A stretch of 64,000 nucleotides of DNA from PWQG01 sp040882255 (lineage in GTDB: Bacteria; Pseudomonadota; Gammaproteobacteria; Pseudomonadales; Pseudohongiellaceae), in contig JBBEBP010000007.1 of the NCBI GenBank assembly GCA_040882255.1, positions 102,503 through 166,502 of the forward strand. The letters are read 5' to 3'. Under the pieces are notes generated by a model. The model was not told where the DNA came from and searched no databases. It worked only from the letters and a program-made list of their open reading frames with translations. Shown in pieces: positions 52,949 to 62,384 of this stretch. Position numbers and translations under genes: made by a program. Numbering within the stretch: the stretch's first letter is position 1; every line of letters starts with the position of its first letter.

Positions 52949-53929
52949 ATGGATCGACTGGCGCGCATCTACCATCTGGACCGGGAGCTCAAGGCACGCC
53001 GTCATCCGGTATCCGTGCGGGTGTTGGCCGAAGTCCTTGAGTGCAGCGAACGCAACGTCAAGCATATTATCACCCGCCTGCGCGACGCTGGCATCCCGAT
53101 CCGCTATGACCGCGAGCGTAACGGCTACTTTCTGGACCGTCAGGACCATCGCTTCGAACTTCCCGGCCTCTGGTTGAATGCCTCTGAGCTGCATGCCCTG
53201 ATGATTTCCCACCATCTGCTCGCCGAGGTCCAGCCCGGCTGGCTCAACAATTATATCGCTCCACTCCAGCAACGCATCGAAAAACTGCTTACCACTCCAC
53301 AGCAAGACTTCCAGCAACTGCAAAGGCGCGTGCGCATTCTGCAGACCGCCGCTCGTCCCGCGCGGCTGGACCATTTCCAGCAGATCAGCGAGGCCGTCAT
53401 TGCCCGCCGGCGCCTCTATATGCTCTACCACGGGCGCGAGCGCGACCGTACCACCGAACGCACCGTCTCGCCCCAGCGCCTGGTCTACTATCGCGACAAC
53501 TGGTACCTGGACGCCTGGTGCCATGAGGCCCAGGGCCTGCGCAGCTTCTCGATCGACCGATTGCATCCGGCAGCCGTTATGGATGAACCAGCCATTGATG
53601 TCGACGACGCAGAACTTGACGACCACTACACTCAGGCCTACGGCATCTTCTCTGGCAAGGCCGACCAGGCCGCGCACCTGCTGTTCAGCCCCGAAGCCGC
53701 CAAGTGGGTAGCCGACGAGAGCTGGCACCCCCGTCAACGGGGGCACGTTCACCCTGATGGCCGCTATGAGCTCCACATCCCCTATGGTGATCCGCGCGAG
53801 CTGATTATGGATATTCTGAAATTCGGGCCGGAGGTGGAGGTGTTGGGGCCGAAGGGGTTACGGGAGGAGGTTGCAAACCGGATTAGGAAAGCCGCTCGAT
53901 TGTACGGTATTTGCGGCAAGACTTCGTGA
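52949..53929 (+). CDS. WYL-domain transcriptional regulator next to the CRISPR-Cas operon
   Basis: 326 residues. The N-terminal winged helix-turn-helix (residues 1-60, VSVRVLAEVLECSERNVKHIITRLRDAG) is followed by a WYL domain (VIARRRLYMLYHGRERDRTTERTVSPQRLVYYRDNWYLDAWCHEA) and a C-terminal WCX extension. WYL proteins sense nucleic-acid or nucleotide ligands and regulate several anti-phage and CRISPR systems. It is 154 bp upstream of cas1 on the same strand, so it may control the cas genes; this is inferred from position. Confidence 0.88.
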   Translation: MDRLARIYHLDRELKARRHPVSVRVLAEVLECSERNVKHIITRLRDAGIPIRYDRERNGYFLDRQDHRFELPGLWLNASELHALMISHHLLAEVQPGWLNNYIAPLQQRIEKLLTTPQQDFQQLQRRVRILQTAARPARLDHFQQISEAVIARRRLYMLYHGRERDRTTERTVSPQRLVYYRDNWYLDAWCHEAQGLRSFSIDRLHPAAVMDEPAIDVDDAELDDHYTQAYGIFSGKADQAAHLLFSPEAAKWVADESWHPRQRGHVHPDGRYELHIPYGDPRELIMDILKFGPEVEVLGPKGLREEVANRIRKAARLYGICGKTS

Positions 53930-53964
53930 AGTCTAAACCTTCAATCAAAGAAAACCGGGTTACC

Positions 53965-53981
53965 GGGAAAGAAATTTTCCC
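53965..53981 (+). promoter_or_regulatory. Inverted repeat before cas1
   Basis: GGGAAA-GAAAT-TTTCCC, 6-bp arms, in the 154-bp gap before cas1. A TATAAC hexamer at 54017-54022 could be a -10 box, but no good -35 partner was found. Candidate regulator site only. Confidence 0.3.
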
Positions 53982-54083
53982 ACTCACTGTGATAGAAGGG
54001 TTGTAGGAAAAATAACTATAACCTCCGCTGGTTGCCGATACGCATAACAATAGAATCAAACCAGAAAGTACAGGCATCGATAT

Positions 54084-55061
54084 ATGGACGATCTTACACC
54101 CAGTGACCTGAAATCTGTTCTGCATTCGAAACGAGCTAATCTCTATTACCTCGAACACTGCCGTGTGCTGGTCAACGGCGGCCGGGTTGAGTACGTTACG
54201 GATCAAGGGAAGCAGTCCCTTTATTGGAACATCCCGATCGCCAATACAACTTCCTTGCTTCTGGGCACCGGAACGTCCATAACCCAGGCTGCGATGCGGG
54301 AGCTGGCCAAGGCTGGTGTACTGGTCGGGTTCTGCGGCGGGGGCGGAACACCGCTGTTCAACGCGAATGAAGTCGATATCGATGTCGCCTGGTTCAACCC
54401 GCAGAGCGAATATCGTCCCACAGAATATCTACAGCGTTGGGTACGATTCTGGTTCAATGACAAATTGCGGCTGGAGGCAGCCAAGGCCTTTCAATATGCT
54501 CGCCTCGAACGGTTACAAACGCAATGGCTCCACAGTCGACCCTTGAGGGATGCCGGATTCGAGGTGAAGCAAGACACGCTTTCCTCATCACTTGAACGCA
54601 GCCAAAACGATATTGCCGGCGCCAGCGATACCGAGATGCTTCTCACGGTAGAAGCACGTCTGACAAAGGAGTTGTTCAAGATAGCTGCCCGGACAGTTGG
54701 TTACGGGGATTTCACTCGCGCCAAGCGGGGAACAGGAGCCGACCCGGCCAATCGATTTCTCGACCACGGCAATTATCTAGCTTACGGCCTGGGCGCAACG
54801 GCCACATGGGTCCTGGGGCTCCCTCACGGACTGGCGGTGCTCCACGGCAAAACGCGTAGGGGCGGGCTGGTCTTCGATGTCGCGGATCTGGTCAAGGACA
54901 GCGTGATATTACCGCAGGCGTTTGTATCAGCCATGGCGGGGCACGACGAACAGGAGTTCCGTCAAGCCTGTATCGAAGCCCTTACACGTAACGAGTCCCT
55001 TGATTTCATGATAGACATCATAAAACAGGTGGCCGTCGACACGGGAGGCCAGGCGGCATGA
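54084..55061 (+). CDS. cas1: Cas1, type I-F CRISPR integrase
   Basis: Metal-dependent nuclease-integrase that inserts new spacers with Cas2-3. 325 residues, type I-F in length and sequence (MDDLTPSDLKSVLHSKRANLYYLEHCRVLV). Active-site residues are visible: Glu in LLTVEARLTKELFK, His in LPHGLAVLHGK and Asp in FDVADLVKDS. It is first in the cas operon and overlaps cas2-3 by 4 bp. Confidence 0.97.
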   Translation: MDDLTPSDLKSVLHSKRANLYYLEHCRVLVNGGRVEYVTDQGKQSLYWNIPIANTTSLLLGTGTSITQAAMRELAKAGVLVGFCGGGGTPLFNANEVDIDVAWFNPQSEYRPTEYLQRWVRFWFNDKLRLEAAKAFQYARLERLQTQWLHSRPLRDAGFEVKQDTLSSSLERSQNDIAGASDTEMLLTVEARLTKELFKIAARTVGYGDFTRAKRGTGADPANRFLDHGNYLAYGLGATATWVLGLPHGLAVLHGKTRRGGLVFDVADLVKDSVILPQAFVSAMAGHDEQEFRQACIEALTRNESLDFMIDIIKQVAVDTGGQAA

Positions 55062-58000
55062 ATGTTTTGTTGGTTTCTCAGTGTAGCAAGAACGCACTGA
55101 CAGAAAGCCGTCGTATCCTTGATCAGTTCGCAGAACGGCGCGGACACCGCACGTGGCAAACGCCGATCACCTGGCAGGGACTGAAAACCCTCCACCGGAT
55201 GTTGCGAAAGACAGCCCGCAAGAATACAGCTGTCGCCTGCCACTGGATTCGGGGCAAGGACCACAGTGAACTGCTCTGGATCGTAGGCGACGCCAGAAGA
55301 TTCAATCCGCAAGGTGCCACGCCCACCAATACTACGGAACGGGATGTATTGCGCAGTCAGGACGAAAACGACTGGCATACCGCTGAGGAAATCCGGTTGT
55401 TATCGGCGCTTGCAGGCCTTTTCCACGATTTCGGTAAAGCAAACAAGGCGTTTCAGGCCAAACTGAGATCGTCCAGGGCCATTGCTGATGCCTACCGCCA
55501 TGAATGGGTTTCTCTGCGCCTGTTTGTAGCTTTCGTCGGCCAGGACGATGACCCGAAGTGGCTCCACCGACTCACCCAGGTAGCTGGAAACAGGGAAGGG
55601 GGGATTCTAGCCCGGCTGTCACGCGATGGAATCGATCCAGGCTGCGCTCCGCCTTTTGAAGATTTACCGCCACTGGCTCGCGTGATCGGGTGGCTAATTG
55701 TCAGTCATCACCGGCTTCCCATTCAGGAGAAGGGGGCTGCTTTGCGCTCCGAGCTGCTCAACCATTTGCCTGATGAAATAGAGGATACATGGAGTGGTCC
55801 GCAGTCGGATGCCTCCGACCAGGATATCAAGGCCTGCTGGCAATTCCAGGAGGGTTTGCCCTTCGACAGCTCTCATTGGTGCCAGCACGTCGCCAGAATC
55901 GCGCAGGCCATCATTGCGCGTCCCACGATGGTTGGTACCGACTGGGGCGACAATCTCTACGTAATGCATCTCTCCCGACTGGCCCTGATGTTGTCCGATC
56001 ACTACTATTCAAGCCAGCCCAGTAGCTCGACTTATGGTGACTCAGGATATCCCCTGTATGCCAATACTGATCGTGATACAGGCGAGTTCAAGCAACGACT
56101 CGATGAGCATCTGATCGGCGTGGAAGTTAACGCTAGCCGCATCGTCCGCACTTTGCCACGGCTGGCGGATCAACTGCCGCGCATTGCCCGGCACAAGGGA
56201 TTTCGCCAGCGCACCAGCGCTCCGGAATTTCGCTGGCAGGACCGTGCCTTTGATCTGGCCAGTAGCTTGCAGGCTCGCAGCTCCCAACAAGGCTTCTTTG
56301 GAGTTAATATGGCCTCGACGGGTGCCGGCAAGACGCTGGCGAACGGTCGAATTTTGTACGCGTTAGCGGATCCCCGGAAGGGAGCACGTTTCAGCATCGC
56401 CCTTGGACTAAGAACCCTGACACTGCAAACTGGTGACGCCTACCGGGAACGGCTGGGACTGGGTAGCGATGATTTTGCCGTACTTGTCGGCGGTGGAGCG
56501 ATCCGCCAGATCCATGAGCAGCAACACAACAAGGAGCTATTGCAAGCGGAAGAACCGTTCGCGCAGCACGGTTCCGAGTCCAGCGCGGACCTGCTGCCCG
56601 ACCAGCACTATGTCCATTTTGAGGGAAGCCTTGAGGACGGCCCGCTGAATCGATGGCTCAGTGCTTCCAGCGACAACCATACACAGAAGCTCCTCAACGC
56701 CCCCTTGCTGGCTTGCACGATTGATCATCTGATTCCGGCCACGGAAGGCACACGCGGCGGCAAGCAGATCGCACCAATGCTACGGCTCATGACCTCGGAT
56801 CTGGTGCTCGACGAACCGGATGATTTCAGCACCGAGGACCTCCCGGCACTGAGCCGCCTCGTGCACTGGGCGGGACTACTCGGCAGTCGCGTCCTTCTTT
56901 CTTCCGCCACCCTTCCACCCGCCATCGTTCAGGGACTATTCCAGGCCTACCTGGCCGGTCGACGCGGCTATCAGCAGAACCGCGGCATCCCGGGGCAACT
57001 CCTGAATGTTTGCTGCGCCTGGTTCGATGAATACTCAGCGCAAGCCAGCAACCACACCGATGTTCACGGCTATGCGGGAGCCCACAATGCCTTCGTCGAC
57101 AAACGTCTACGCAAGCTGACAACCAAGGAGCGACGCCGGAAAGCTACCATCCAGCCCCTGGACATTTCCCCTGGACAACAACGCGAAGCGATAACAGGGA
57201 AATGGGCCGAGCATTTGGGCGAATGCATTCACACACTGCACGACCACCACCACACAGTCGACCCGGCCACAGGAAAACGCGTCAGCTTCGGTCTGGTGCG
57301 TATGGCCAATATCGATCCGCTAACAGAGTCCGCACAACATCTATACGCGTTGGGAGCCAATAAAAATTATCGGATTCACCTCTGTGTGTACCATGCTCAA
57401 CACCCCCTTCTTGTCCGCTCTACGATCGAGAAAAATCTGGACCGGATCCTCAATCGCAAGAATCCCGACAATGTTCTGTCCGATCCATTGGTTCGTCAGA
57501 GCCTGGACAGCGAGCCAGAGGCCGAACAGATATTCGTTGTAATGGCAACCGCCGTCGCTGAAGTCGGCAGGGACCATGATTATGACTGGGCTGTCGTCGA
57601 ACCATCGTCCATGCGCTCCATCATTCAATTGGCGGGTCGAGTCCGCCGCCACCGTTCTGGCGCCTGTGACAGCCCCAACCTTTATCTGCTGAATACCAAC
57701 ATCCGACACCTGACACGACCCAATAACCCCGCATTCTGTCGACCCGGATTCGAAAGCAATGAATTTCCGCTATCGGTTCATTCCCTTACTGAACTGCTAA
57801 CAAAGGAGCAACTGACGGCGATCGACTCATCAAGCCGTATTCGCGAACGCGAGGTCTTGCAGCCGACAACCAATCTGGTGGACCTCGAACACGCGCGACT
57901 ACGGGATCTTATGCTGGGAGAGGGCGGAAAAGCCATCCCCAATCACCGATGGTGGACCACTCGCGCCACTCTCAGCGGTGAACTCCAACGAAAAACTCCT

Positions 58001-58321
58001 TTTCGCGCGGATCCCCAAGGACGTCAGCGGTACGGAGTACTACCTGACGAAGAAGACAGCATCAACTTTTACCGCTTCGAACGTGACGGCAAGCTGACTG
58101 GCGTAAACAACCTTCTGCATCACGTCGATATTGAAACCGGACCGCGTATGCAATTCTGGGGATATCCCGAATACACAGAAGCACTACAAGAGTTGGCAGA
58201 TATTTTTGATATGGAAACAACCAAATGCGCGCAACAATTCGGGATCATCGACCTTCCCGCCGATCGGGAAACCTTCGGATGGAATTATCACCACTCACTC
58301 GGTTTCAGTCATGGCCGATAA
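55058..58321 (+). CDS. cas3f: Cas2-3 fusion, type I-F nuclease-helicase
   Basis: 1087 residues. Residues 1 to about 85 are a Cas2 fold (MNVLLVSQCSKNALTESRRIL), giving the adaptation subunit. The HD nuclease (LFHDFGKANKAFQ, His/Asp at 123-124) follows, then an SF2 helicase with Walker A ASTGAGKTLANG near residue 420 and DEPDDF near 586, plus motif VI QLAGRVRRHRSG. The fusion is diagnostic of type I-F. It degrades target DNA recruited by the Csy complex and bridges Cas1. Confidence 0.97.
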   Translation: MNVLLVSQCSKNALTESRRILDQFAERRGHRTWQTPITWQGLKTLHRMLRKTARKNTAVACHWIRGKDHSELLWIVGDARRFNPQGATPTNTTERDVLRSQDENDWHTAEEIRLLSALAGLFHDFGKANKAFQAKLRSSRAIADAYRHEWVSLRLFVAFVGQDDDPKWLHRLTQVAGNREGGILARLSRDGIDPGCAPPFEDLPPLARVIGWLIVSHHRLPIQEKGAALRSELLNHLPDEIEDTWSGPQSDASDQDIKACWQFQEGLPFDSSHWCQHVARIAQAIIARPTMVGTDWGDNLYVMHLSRLALMLSDHYYSSQPSSSTYGDSGYPLYANTDRDTGEFKQRLDEHLIGVEVNASRIVRTLPRLADQLPRIARHKGFRQRTSAPEFRWQDRAFDLASSLQARSSQQGFFGVNMASTGAGKTLANGRILYALADPRKGARFSIALGLRTLTLQTGDAYRERLGLGSDDFAVLVGGGAIRQIHEQQHNKELLQAEEPFAQHGSESSADLLPDQHYVHFEGSLEDGPLNRWLSASSDNHTQKLLNAPLLACTIDHLIPATEGTRGGKQIAPMLRLMTSDLVLDEPDDFSTEDLPALSRLVHWAGLLGSRVLLSSATLPPAIVQGLFQAYLAGRRGYQQNRGIPGQLLNVCCAWFDEYSAQASNHTDVHGYAGAHNAFVDKRLRKLTTKERRRKATIQPLDISPGQQREAITGKWAEHLGECIHTLHDHHHTVDPATGKRVSFGLVRMANIDPLTESAQHLYALGANKNYRIHLCVYHAQHPLLVRSTIEKNLDRILNRKNPDNVLSDPLVRQSLDSEPEAEQIFVVMATAVAEVGRDHDYDWAVVEPSSMRSIIQLAGRVRRHRSGACDSPNLYLLNTNIRHLTRPNNPAFCRPGFESNEFPLSVHSLTELLTKEQLTAIDSSSRIREREVLQPTTNLVDLEHARLRDLMLGEGGKAIPNHRWWTTRATLSGELQRKTPFRADPQGRQRYGVLPDEEDSINFYRFERDGKLTGVNNLLHHVDIETGPRMQFWGYPEYTEALQELADIFDMETTKCAQQFGIIDLPADRETFGWNYHHSLGFSHGR

Positions 58322-58373
58322 AAACTGAACGCGCAGAGATCCGATCTACATTAACCTCACGGAGAACGAATCG

Positions 58374-59678
58374 ATGACCAGTACAGTCGATGCTCGCATA
58401 GATCCTGATTCGATCCGAGAAACCATCAAGCAGTTCCTTCAGGATCGACTTCAGCCGAAGTTGGACAAACTGAAAGAAGATGAGACCGAAAAGCGCGAAA
58501 AGCTTCTATATGATCATCAACCAGAAAACTGGATTGCCAGCGCCGCCAAGCGAGCGGAACAGATCCAGCAGGTCACCCATGCGCTCAAGTTTACTCACCC
58601 TGATGCAAAAGGTACAAGCCTGAATAAACCTGGCAATCCGGAAGCCGGAGAAGTGCTGGTGGGAACCCATACACTGGTTTCCGTCGACCAGGATGTGGTC
58701 GGTAATGCCGCCGCTCTGGATGTCTATAAGTTTCTCAAACTCCCAATTGGTGACAAGACCCTATTGGATTTTGCCATTGGGGGTGACTCACGACTCCGGG
58801 AGGCATTTTCTGCGGATCGAGATCAGGCACAGAAGTGGATGACTGCCTTGGCACGCATCACTCAGCCGAAAAACCGGCCGGCATCGCATGCTCTTGCCAA
58901 ACAGCTTTATTGGGCTGTAAGCGATGGGGAATACCATCTTCTCGCCCCTCTTTTCCCGACTGCACTGGTACACCATGTGGTCACCGCGATTCGTGAGGAC
59001 AGGTTTTCAGAGTCCGCGCAATCTGCTCGGAACGCTTACCGGAGGAAGGAGCCCTATTCGTACGGTTTTCATGAGTACCCTGATCTCGCTATTCAGCATT
59101 TTGGTGGCACCAAGCCGCAAAACATTAGCCAGCTTAATAGCGAACGTTATGGCGAAAACTATCTCTTGCCCTCCATCCCACCAACCTGGCAATCAGAGCC
59201 AGTCCAGCCCCCTCTTCATGTCGACAGCATCTTTGATCGCCACATCTCGAGACGCAAGAGAGTAAGGGATCTATTGTCCATTCTGCGCGACTTTCTGTCA
59301 CGCGTTGGCCCTATTAATAATATAAAAGTCCGCCGTACGCGCGAAGATCTTATGGCTAGACTCTGTGATGAGGTACTGTTTTTCGCGGCTGAATTACAGA
59401 CACTTGAACCCGGCTGGACTCTGGACGAACGATGCGAACTGAATATAGACGAGCAATGCTGGCTTGACCCGGAACGCGCTGCTCAGGATGAATCCTTTGC
59501 TGTTCACTTTGCTCAAGGCGATTGGAAAGAGGGAGTTAGCAAACGCTTTGCCAATTGGGTAAATGCGCGTTTGACTTCCTCGAAAACACCCATGAGCGAG
59601 GATGAAGCCAGGGAATGGCGAACCGTACTGGATCAGGAAATGAACCTTATACACACGGAGCTCAATTCCAATGACTGA
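58374..59678 (+). CDS. cas8f: Cas8f (Csy1), large subunit of the I-F surveillance complex
   Basis: 434 residues, Csy1 family length. It recognises the PAM and contacts the 5' handle of the crRNA. Recognised by the Csy1-type N-terminal (DSIRETIKQFLQDRLQPKLDKL), the ASAAKRAEQIQQVTHALKFTHP segment and its place between cas2-3 and cas5f. The sequence is weakly conserved in the family, so position carries weight. It overlaps cas5f by 8 bp. Confidence 0.94.
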   Translation: MTSTVDARIDPDSIRETIKQFLQDRLQPKLDKLKEDETEKREKLLYDHQPENWIASAAKRAEQIQQVTHALKFTHPDAKGTSLNKPGNPEAGEVLVGTHTLVSVDQDVVGNAAALDVYKFLKLPIGDKTLLDFAIGGDSRLREAFSADRDQAQKWMTALARITQPKNRPASHALAKQLYWAVSDGEYHLLAPLFPTALVHHVVTAIREDRFSESAQSARNAYRRKEPYSYGFHEYPDLAIQHFGGTKPQNISQLNSERYGENYLLPSIPPTWQSEPVQPPLHVDSIFDRHISRRKRVRDLLSILRDFLSRVGPINNIKVRRTREDLMARLCDEVLFFAAELQTLEPGWTLDERCELNIDEQCWLDPERAAQDESFAVHFAQGDWKEGVSKRFANWVNARLTSSKTPMSEDEAREWRTVLDQEMNLIHTELNSND

Positions 59679-60636
59679 TGCAACCGCACTGCTACTGCTA
59701 CCCCGTATCCAGGTACAAAACGCCAATGCAGTTTCCGGGCCGCTAAGCTGGGGATTTCCTGCACCCACCGCGTTTACCGGGTTCGCTCATGCGATTGAGC
59801 GCCAATTTACCGATGAGCTGAAATCGGGCTTCGATGGTATCGGAATAGTCTGCCACAGCTTTGAGCCACAGGTCTTTCGCCCCGCAGGGAAAAGGACACG
59901 CATATTCCGGTTGACTCGAAATCCGGTAGGTAGAGATGGGGCGCCACCTTCATTCGTTGAGGAAGGTCGGACCCATATGGAAGTCAGCATTATTCTCGCC
60001 GTGTGCGATTACTTGCCCAAGCGGAAAGGCGAGCAACTTGCCAAAGAAATCATGGCAGCCATTCAGGGAATGCGCCTGGCAGGCGGGAGCATTCTTCCGC
60101 AGCGCAGCGACAGAGGGACGCGCGCTCAATGGTGGCCGTTGGACGAAGACCTAGAAGGCCAACGAATAACTTTCCGAAAGTTCCGGCACCGACTGCTTCC
60201 CGGGTTTGCTTTGGTAGCGCGCGAGGATCAACTGGCAGAACATTTGGAAGAATTACGAATCGACAATCCGAAAGCTACTGCACTCGATGCACTCCTCGAC
60301 CTTACACGATTGAATTACGAGCCCGACTTCCCGGTGCCCGGCGACCCCGATACGCAGCAGTGGGGTCTCAGAAAGAAACCCGGTTGGCTCGTGCCTCTTC
60401 CCGTCGGTTATGCAGGCTTGTCAGATCTATACGGCCCTGGAGAAGTCGCTAATACTCGAGACGCTTCAGTACCGTTTCGATTCGTCGAAAGTCTTTATTC
60501 CCTCGGCGAGTGGGTGGGTGCCCACCGGTTGATCGATCCGGAGCAACTGCTCTGGCGCAATATCTCAGCCCCCGAGAAAGGTATTTACCGTTGTATCAAT
60601 CGGTATAGCGATACCCTGAAAACCAGCACCTCATAA
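59671..60636 (+). CDS. cas5f: Cas5f (Csy2)
   Basis: 321 residues. LLLPRIQVQNANAVSGPLSWGFPAPTAFTGFAHA is the Csy2 N-terminal signature. It forms a heterodimer with Cas8f that caps the 5' end of the crRNA and interacts with the first Cas7f. It is translationally coupled to cas8f. Confidence 0.95.
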   Translation: MTDATALLLLPRIQVQNANAVSGPLSWGFPAPTAFTGFAHAIERQFTDELKSGFDGIGIVCHSFEPQVFRPAGKRTRIFRLTRNPVGRDGAPPSFVEEGRTHMEVSIILAVCDYLPKRKGEQLAKEIMAAIQGMRLAGGSILPQRSDRGTRAQWWPLDEDLEGQRITFRKFRHRLLPGFALVAREDQLAEHLEELRIDNPKATALDALLDLTRLNYEPDFPVPGDPDTQQWGLRKKPGWLVPLPVGYAGLSDLYGPGEVANTRDASVPFRFVESLYSLGEWVGAHRLIDPEQLLWRNISAPEKGIYRCINRYSDTLKTSTS

Positions 60637-60648
60637 GGAGACTCCATC

Positions 60649-61677
60649 ATGGCACAATCCGACTTGAAAACCGCTTCAGTCCTCGCGTTTGAGCGAAAAC
60701 TGGATCCCTCCGATGCTCTGTTCAGCAGTGGTTCGTGGGATGACAGAGGCAATGGCGAGCAATGGCCTGCCATAAAGATACGCGAAAAATCGGTGCGCGG
60801 TACCATTTCCAATCGGCTGAAGACCAAAGAGCAGGACCCAGCCAAACTGGATGCATCCATTGAAAATCCTAATCTGCAGACAGTCGATGTTGCCAGCGTG
60901 CCCAATGACAGAGATACGCTACGGGCACGGTTCACGCTCCGGGTCCTTGGCGGCGCCGGGCACCCCTCGGCTTGCAATAATGCTGACTACCAAGAGCAGC
61001 TTAAGTCTGCCGTAGAGCACTATATCGGAACTCACGGTTTCTCTGAACTGGCCCACCGATACGCCGTCAATCTGGCCAATGCGAGATTTCTGTGGCGTAA
61101 TCGTATTGGTGCGGAAAGCGTAGAGGTGCGGATTCGCCATCTCCAGGAAGGGACTGCAGCTCAGGAGTGGATATTCGACGCTTACAACTTCTCTCTTCGT
61201 GATTTTTCTGTGCCCGCTGAAGAGCAAAGAAGGTTCAATGAGCTGTCCAGCGTTATCGAGCAGGGACTCTCCGGAGAGGAATACGTATTGCTGGAAGTAG
61301 TCGCCTACGCTCGCGTCGGTGATGGCCAGGAAGTATATCCGTCTCAAGAACTGATCCTGGATCGAGGACGCGGTGACAAAAGCAAAACGCTTTATACCGT
61401 CGGCGAAGTAGCCGGTATGCACAGCCAAAAGCTTGGCAATGCGCTGAGAACCATTGACACATGGTATCCCGAGGCTGCGGACATGGGACCGATAGCTGTA
61501 GAACCCTATGGCTCTGTAACCTCCCAAGGTAGAGCTTTCCGCCAGCCCAAAGCAAAAATGGACTTCTATAACTTACTGGACAACTGGATACTGAAAGACA
61601 AAGTACCGGATGAGAGCCAGCAGCATTTTGTTATGGCCACATTGATTCGTGGCGGTGTATTCGGCGCAGCAGAATAG
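60649..61677 (+). CDS. cas7f: Cas7f (Csy3), backbone of the I-F complex
   Basis: 342 residues, the RAMP-fold protein that polymerises in six copies along the crRNA spacer. The N terminus (LKTASVLAFERKLDPSDALFSSGSW) and HRYAVNLANARFLWRNRIGAESVEV are Csy3 hallmarks. An AAGGAG ribosome site is 10 bp upstream. Expected to be the most abundant Cas protein. Confidence 0.96.
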   Translation: MAQSDLKTASVLAFERKLDPSDALFSSGSWDDRGNGEQWPAIKIREKSVRGTISNRLKTKEQDPAKLDASIENPNLQTVDVASVPNDRDTLRARFTLRVLGGAGHPSACNNADYQEQLKSAVEHYIGTHGFSELAHRYAVNLANARFLWRNRIGAESVEVRIRHLQEGTAAQEWIFDAYNFSLRDFSVPAEEQRRFNELSSVIEQGLSGEEYVLLEVVAYARVGDGQEVYPSQELILDRGRGDKSKTLYTVGEVAGMHSQKLGNALRTIDTWYPEAADMGPIAVEPYGSVTSQGRAFRQPKAKMDFYNLLDNWILKDKVPDESQQHFVMATLIRGGVFGAAE

Positions 61678-61688
61678 GAGGAGCCCCG

Positions 61689-62255
61689 ATGGATCACTAC
61701 GTAGATTTAAAGCTATTACCTGACCCAGAGTTTCCGGCGCCTATGTTGATGAATGCGCTTTTCTCAAAACTACATCGCGCATTAGTCGAGATGCATAGCA
61801 ACACGATCGGCGTGAGCTTTCCGGAGCTTCAACCGGATCAACCCTCACTTGGTCGATGCTTGCGAGCGCATGGCACGGAGAGAGACCTGGCTCAATTGAT
61901 GCAAAAAAATTGGCTAGCCGGCATGCGTGATCATATTACCCAACAGAAAGTAGCCAAAGTACCTGACGAGATTCAACATCGACGCATCAAACGTGTTCAA
62001 TCAAAATCCAGTGCGGAGCGATTACGTCGACGCCATGCCAAGCGGCACCCTGAGCTTTCCGAAACCGAGCTGCTCAACAGGATTCCTGATTTCGTTGAGC
62101 AGCAACTCGACCTGCCCTTTATTCGTATACAAAGCGGTAGCAGTGGCCAGCAGTTTCGCTTGTTTCTGGAGCATCTTCCCGTTCAGAAGGAGCCAGTAAA
62201 AGGGAAGTTCAATAGCTATGGCCTTAGTACCGAAGCAACAATCCCATGGTTTTGA
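61689..62255 (+). CDS. cas6f: Cas6f (Csy4), crRNA-processing endoribonuclease
   Basis: 188 residues. Catalytic His29 is in place (SKLHRAL), as is the arginine-rich recognition region (RIKRVQSKSSAERLRRRHAKRH). It cuts each repeat transcript after the stem, leaving the 8-nt handle CUCAGAAA predicted from the adjacent array. AGGAGG just upstream gives a strong ribosome site. Followed by the CRISPR leader. Confidence 0.97.
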   Translation: MDHYVDLKLLPDPEFPAPMLMNALFSKLHRALVEMHSNTIGVSFPELQPDQPSLGRCLRAHGTERDLAQLMQKNWLAGMRDHITQQKVAKVPDEIQHRRIKRVQSKSSAERLRRRHAKRHPELSETELLNRIPDFVEQQLDLPFIRIQSGSSGQQFRLFLEHLPVQKEPVKGKFNSYGLSTEATIPWF

Positions 62256-62288
62256 CCCTTTTTACCATCTTGTTTCGATATTCCCTAG

Positions 62289-62301
62289 TATCAACCAGTT
62301 A
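62289..62301 (+). promoter_or_regulatory. IHF-binding site in the CRISPR leader
   Basis: TATCAA-CCAG-TTA, no mismatch to WATCAA-N4-TTR, 84 bp before the first repeat. IHF bends the leader for spacer integration in type I-E and I-F systems; here this is inferred from the motif. Confidence 0.55.
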
Positions 62302-62346
62302 GAGAGCCATTCGCGAAAAGGGCAGAAACTCTCTGATTGAATAAAA

Positions 62347-62358
62347 GCTCTTTAACAA
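62347..62358 (+). promoter_or_regulatory. boxA-like antitermination element in the CRISPR leader
   Basis: GCTCTTTAACAA is the core of the rrn boxA recognised by NusB/NusE. It lies 27 nt before the first repeat on the transcribed strand, where it could shield the long untranslated array RNA from Rho. Confidence 0.6.
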
Positions 62359-62384
62359 CAGAGATTTGCAGTTTAGTATCTGTA

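Larger units (their letters stand above)
62252..62384 (+). promoter_or_regulatory. CRISPR leader with IHF-like and boxA-like sites
   Basis: A/T-rich leader between cas6f and the first repeat. A possible promoter is TTGACC at 62252-62257 with GATATT about 19 bp later (spacing long, low confidence). TATCAACCAGTTA at 62289-62301 fits the IHF consensus WATCAA-N4-TTR exactly. GCTCTTTAACAA at 62347-62358 matches the ribosomal-RNA boxA antitermination sequence. The leader side is set by the repeat orientation, which places the Cas6f handle at the 3' end of each repeat. Confidence 0.75.
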
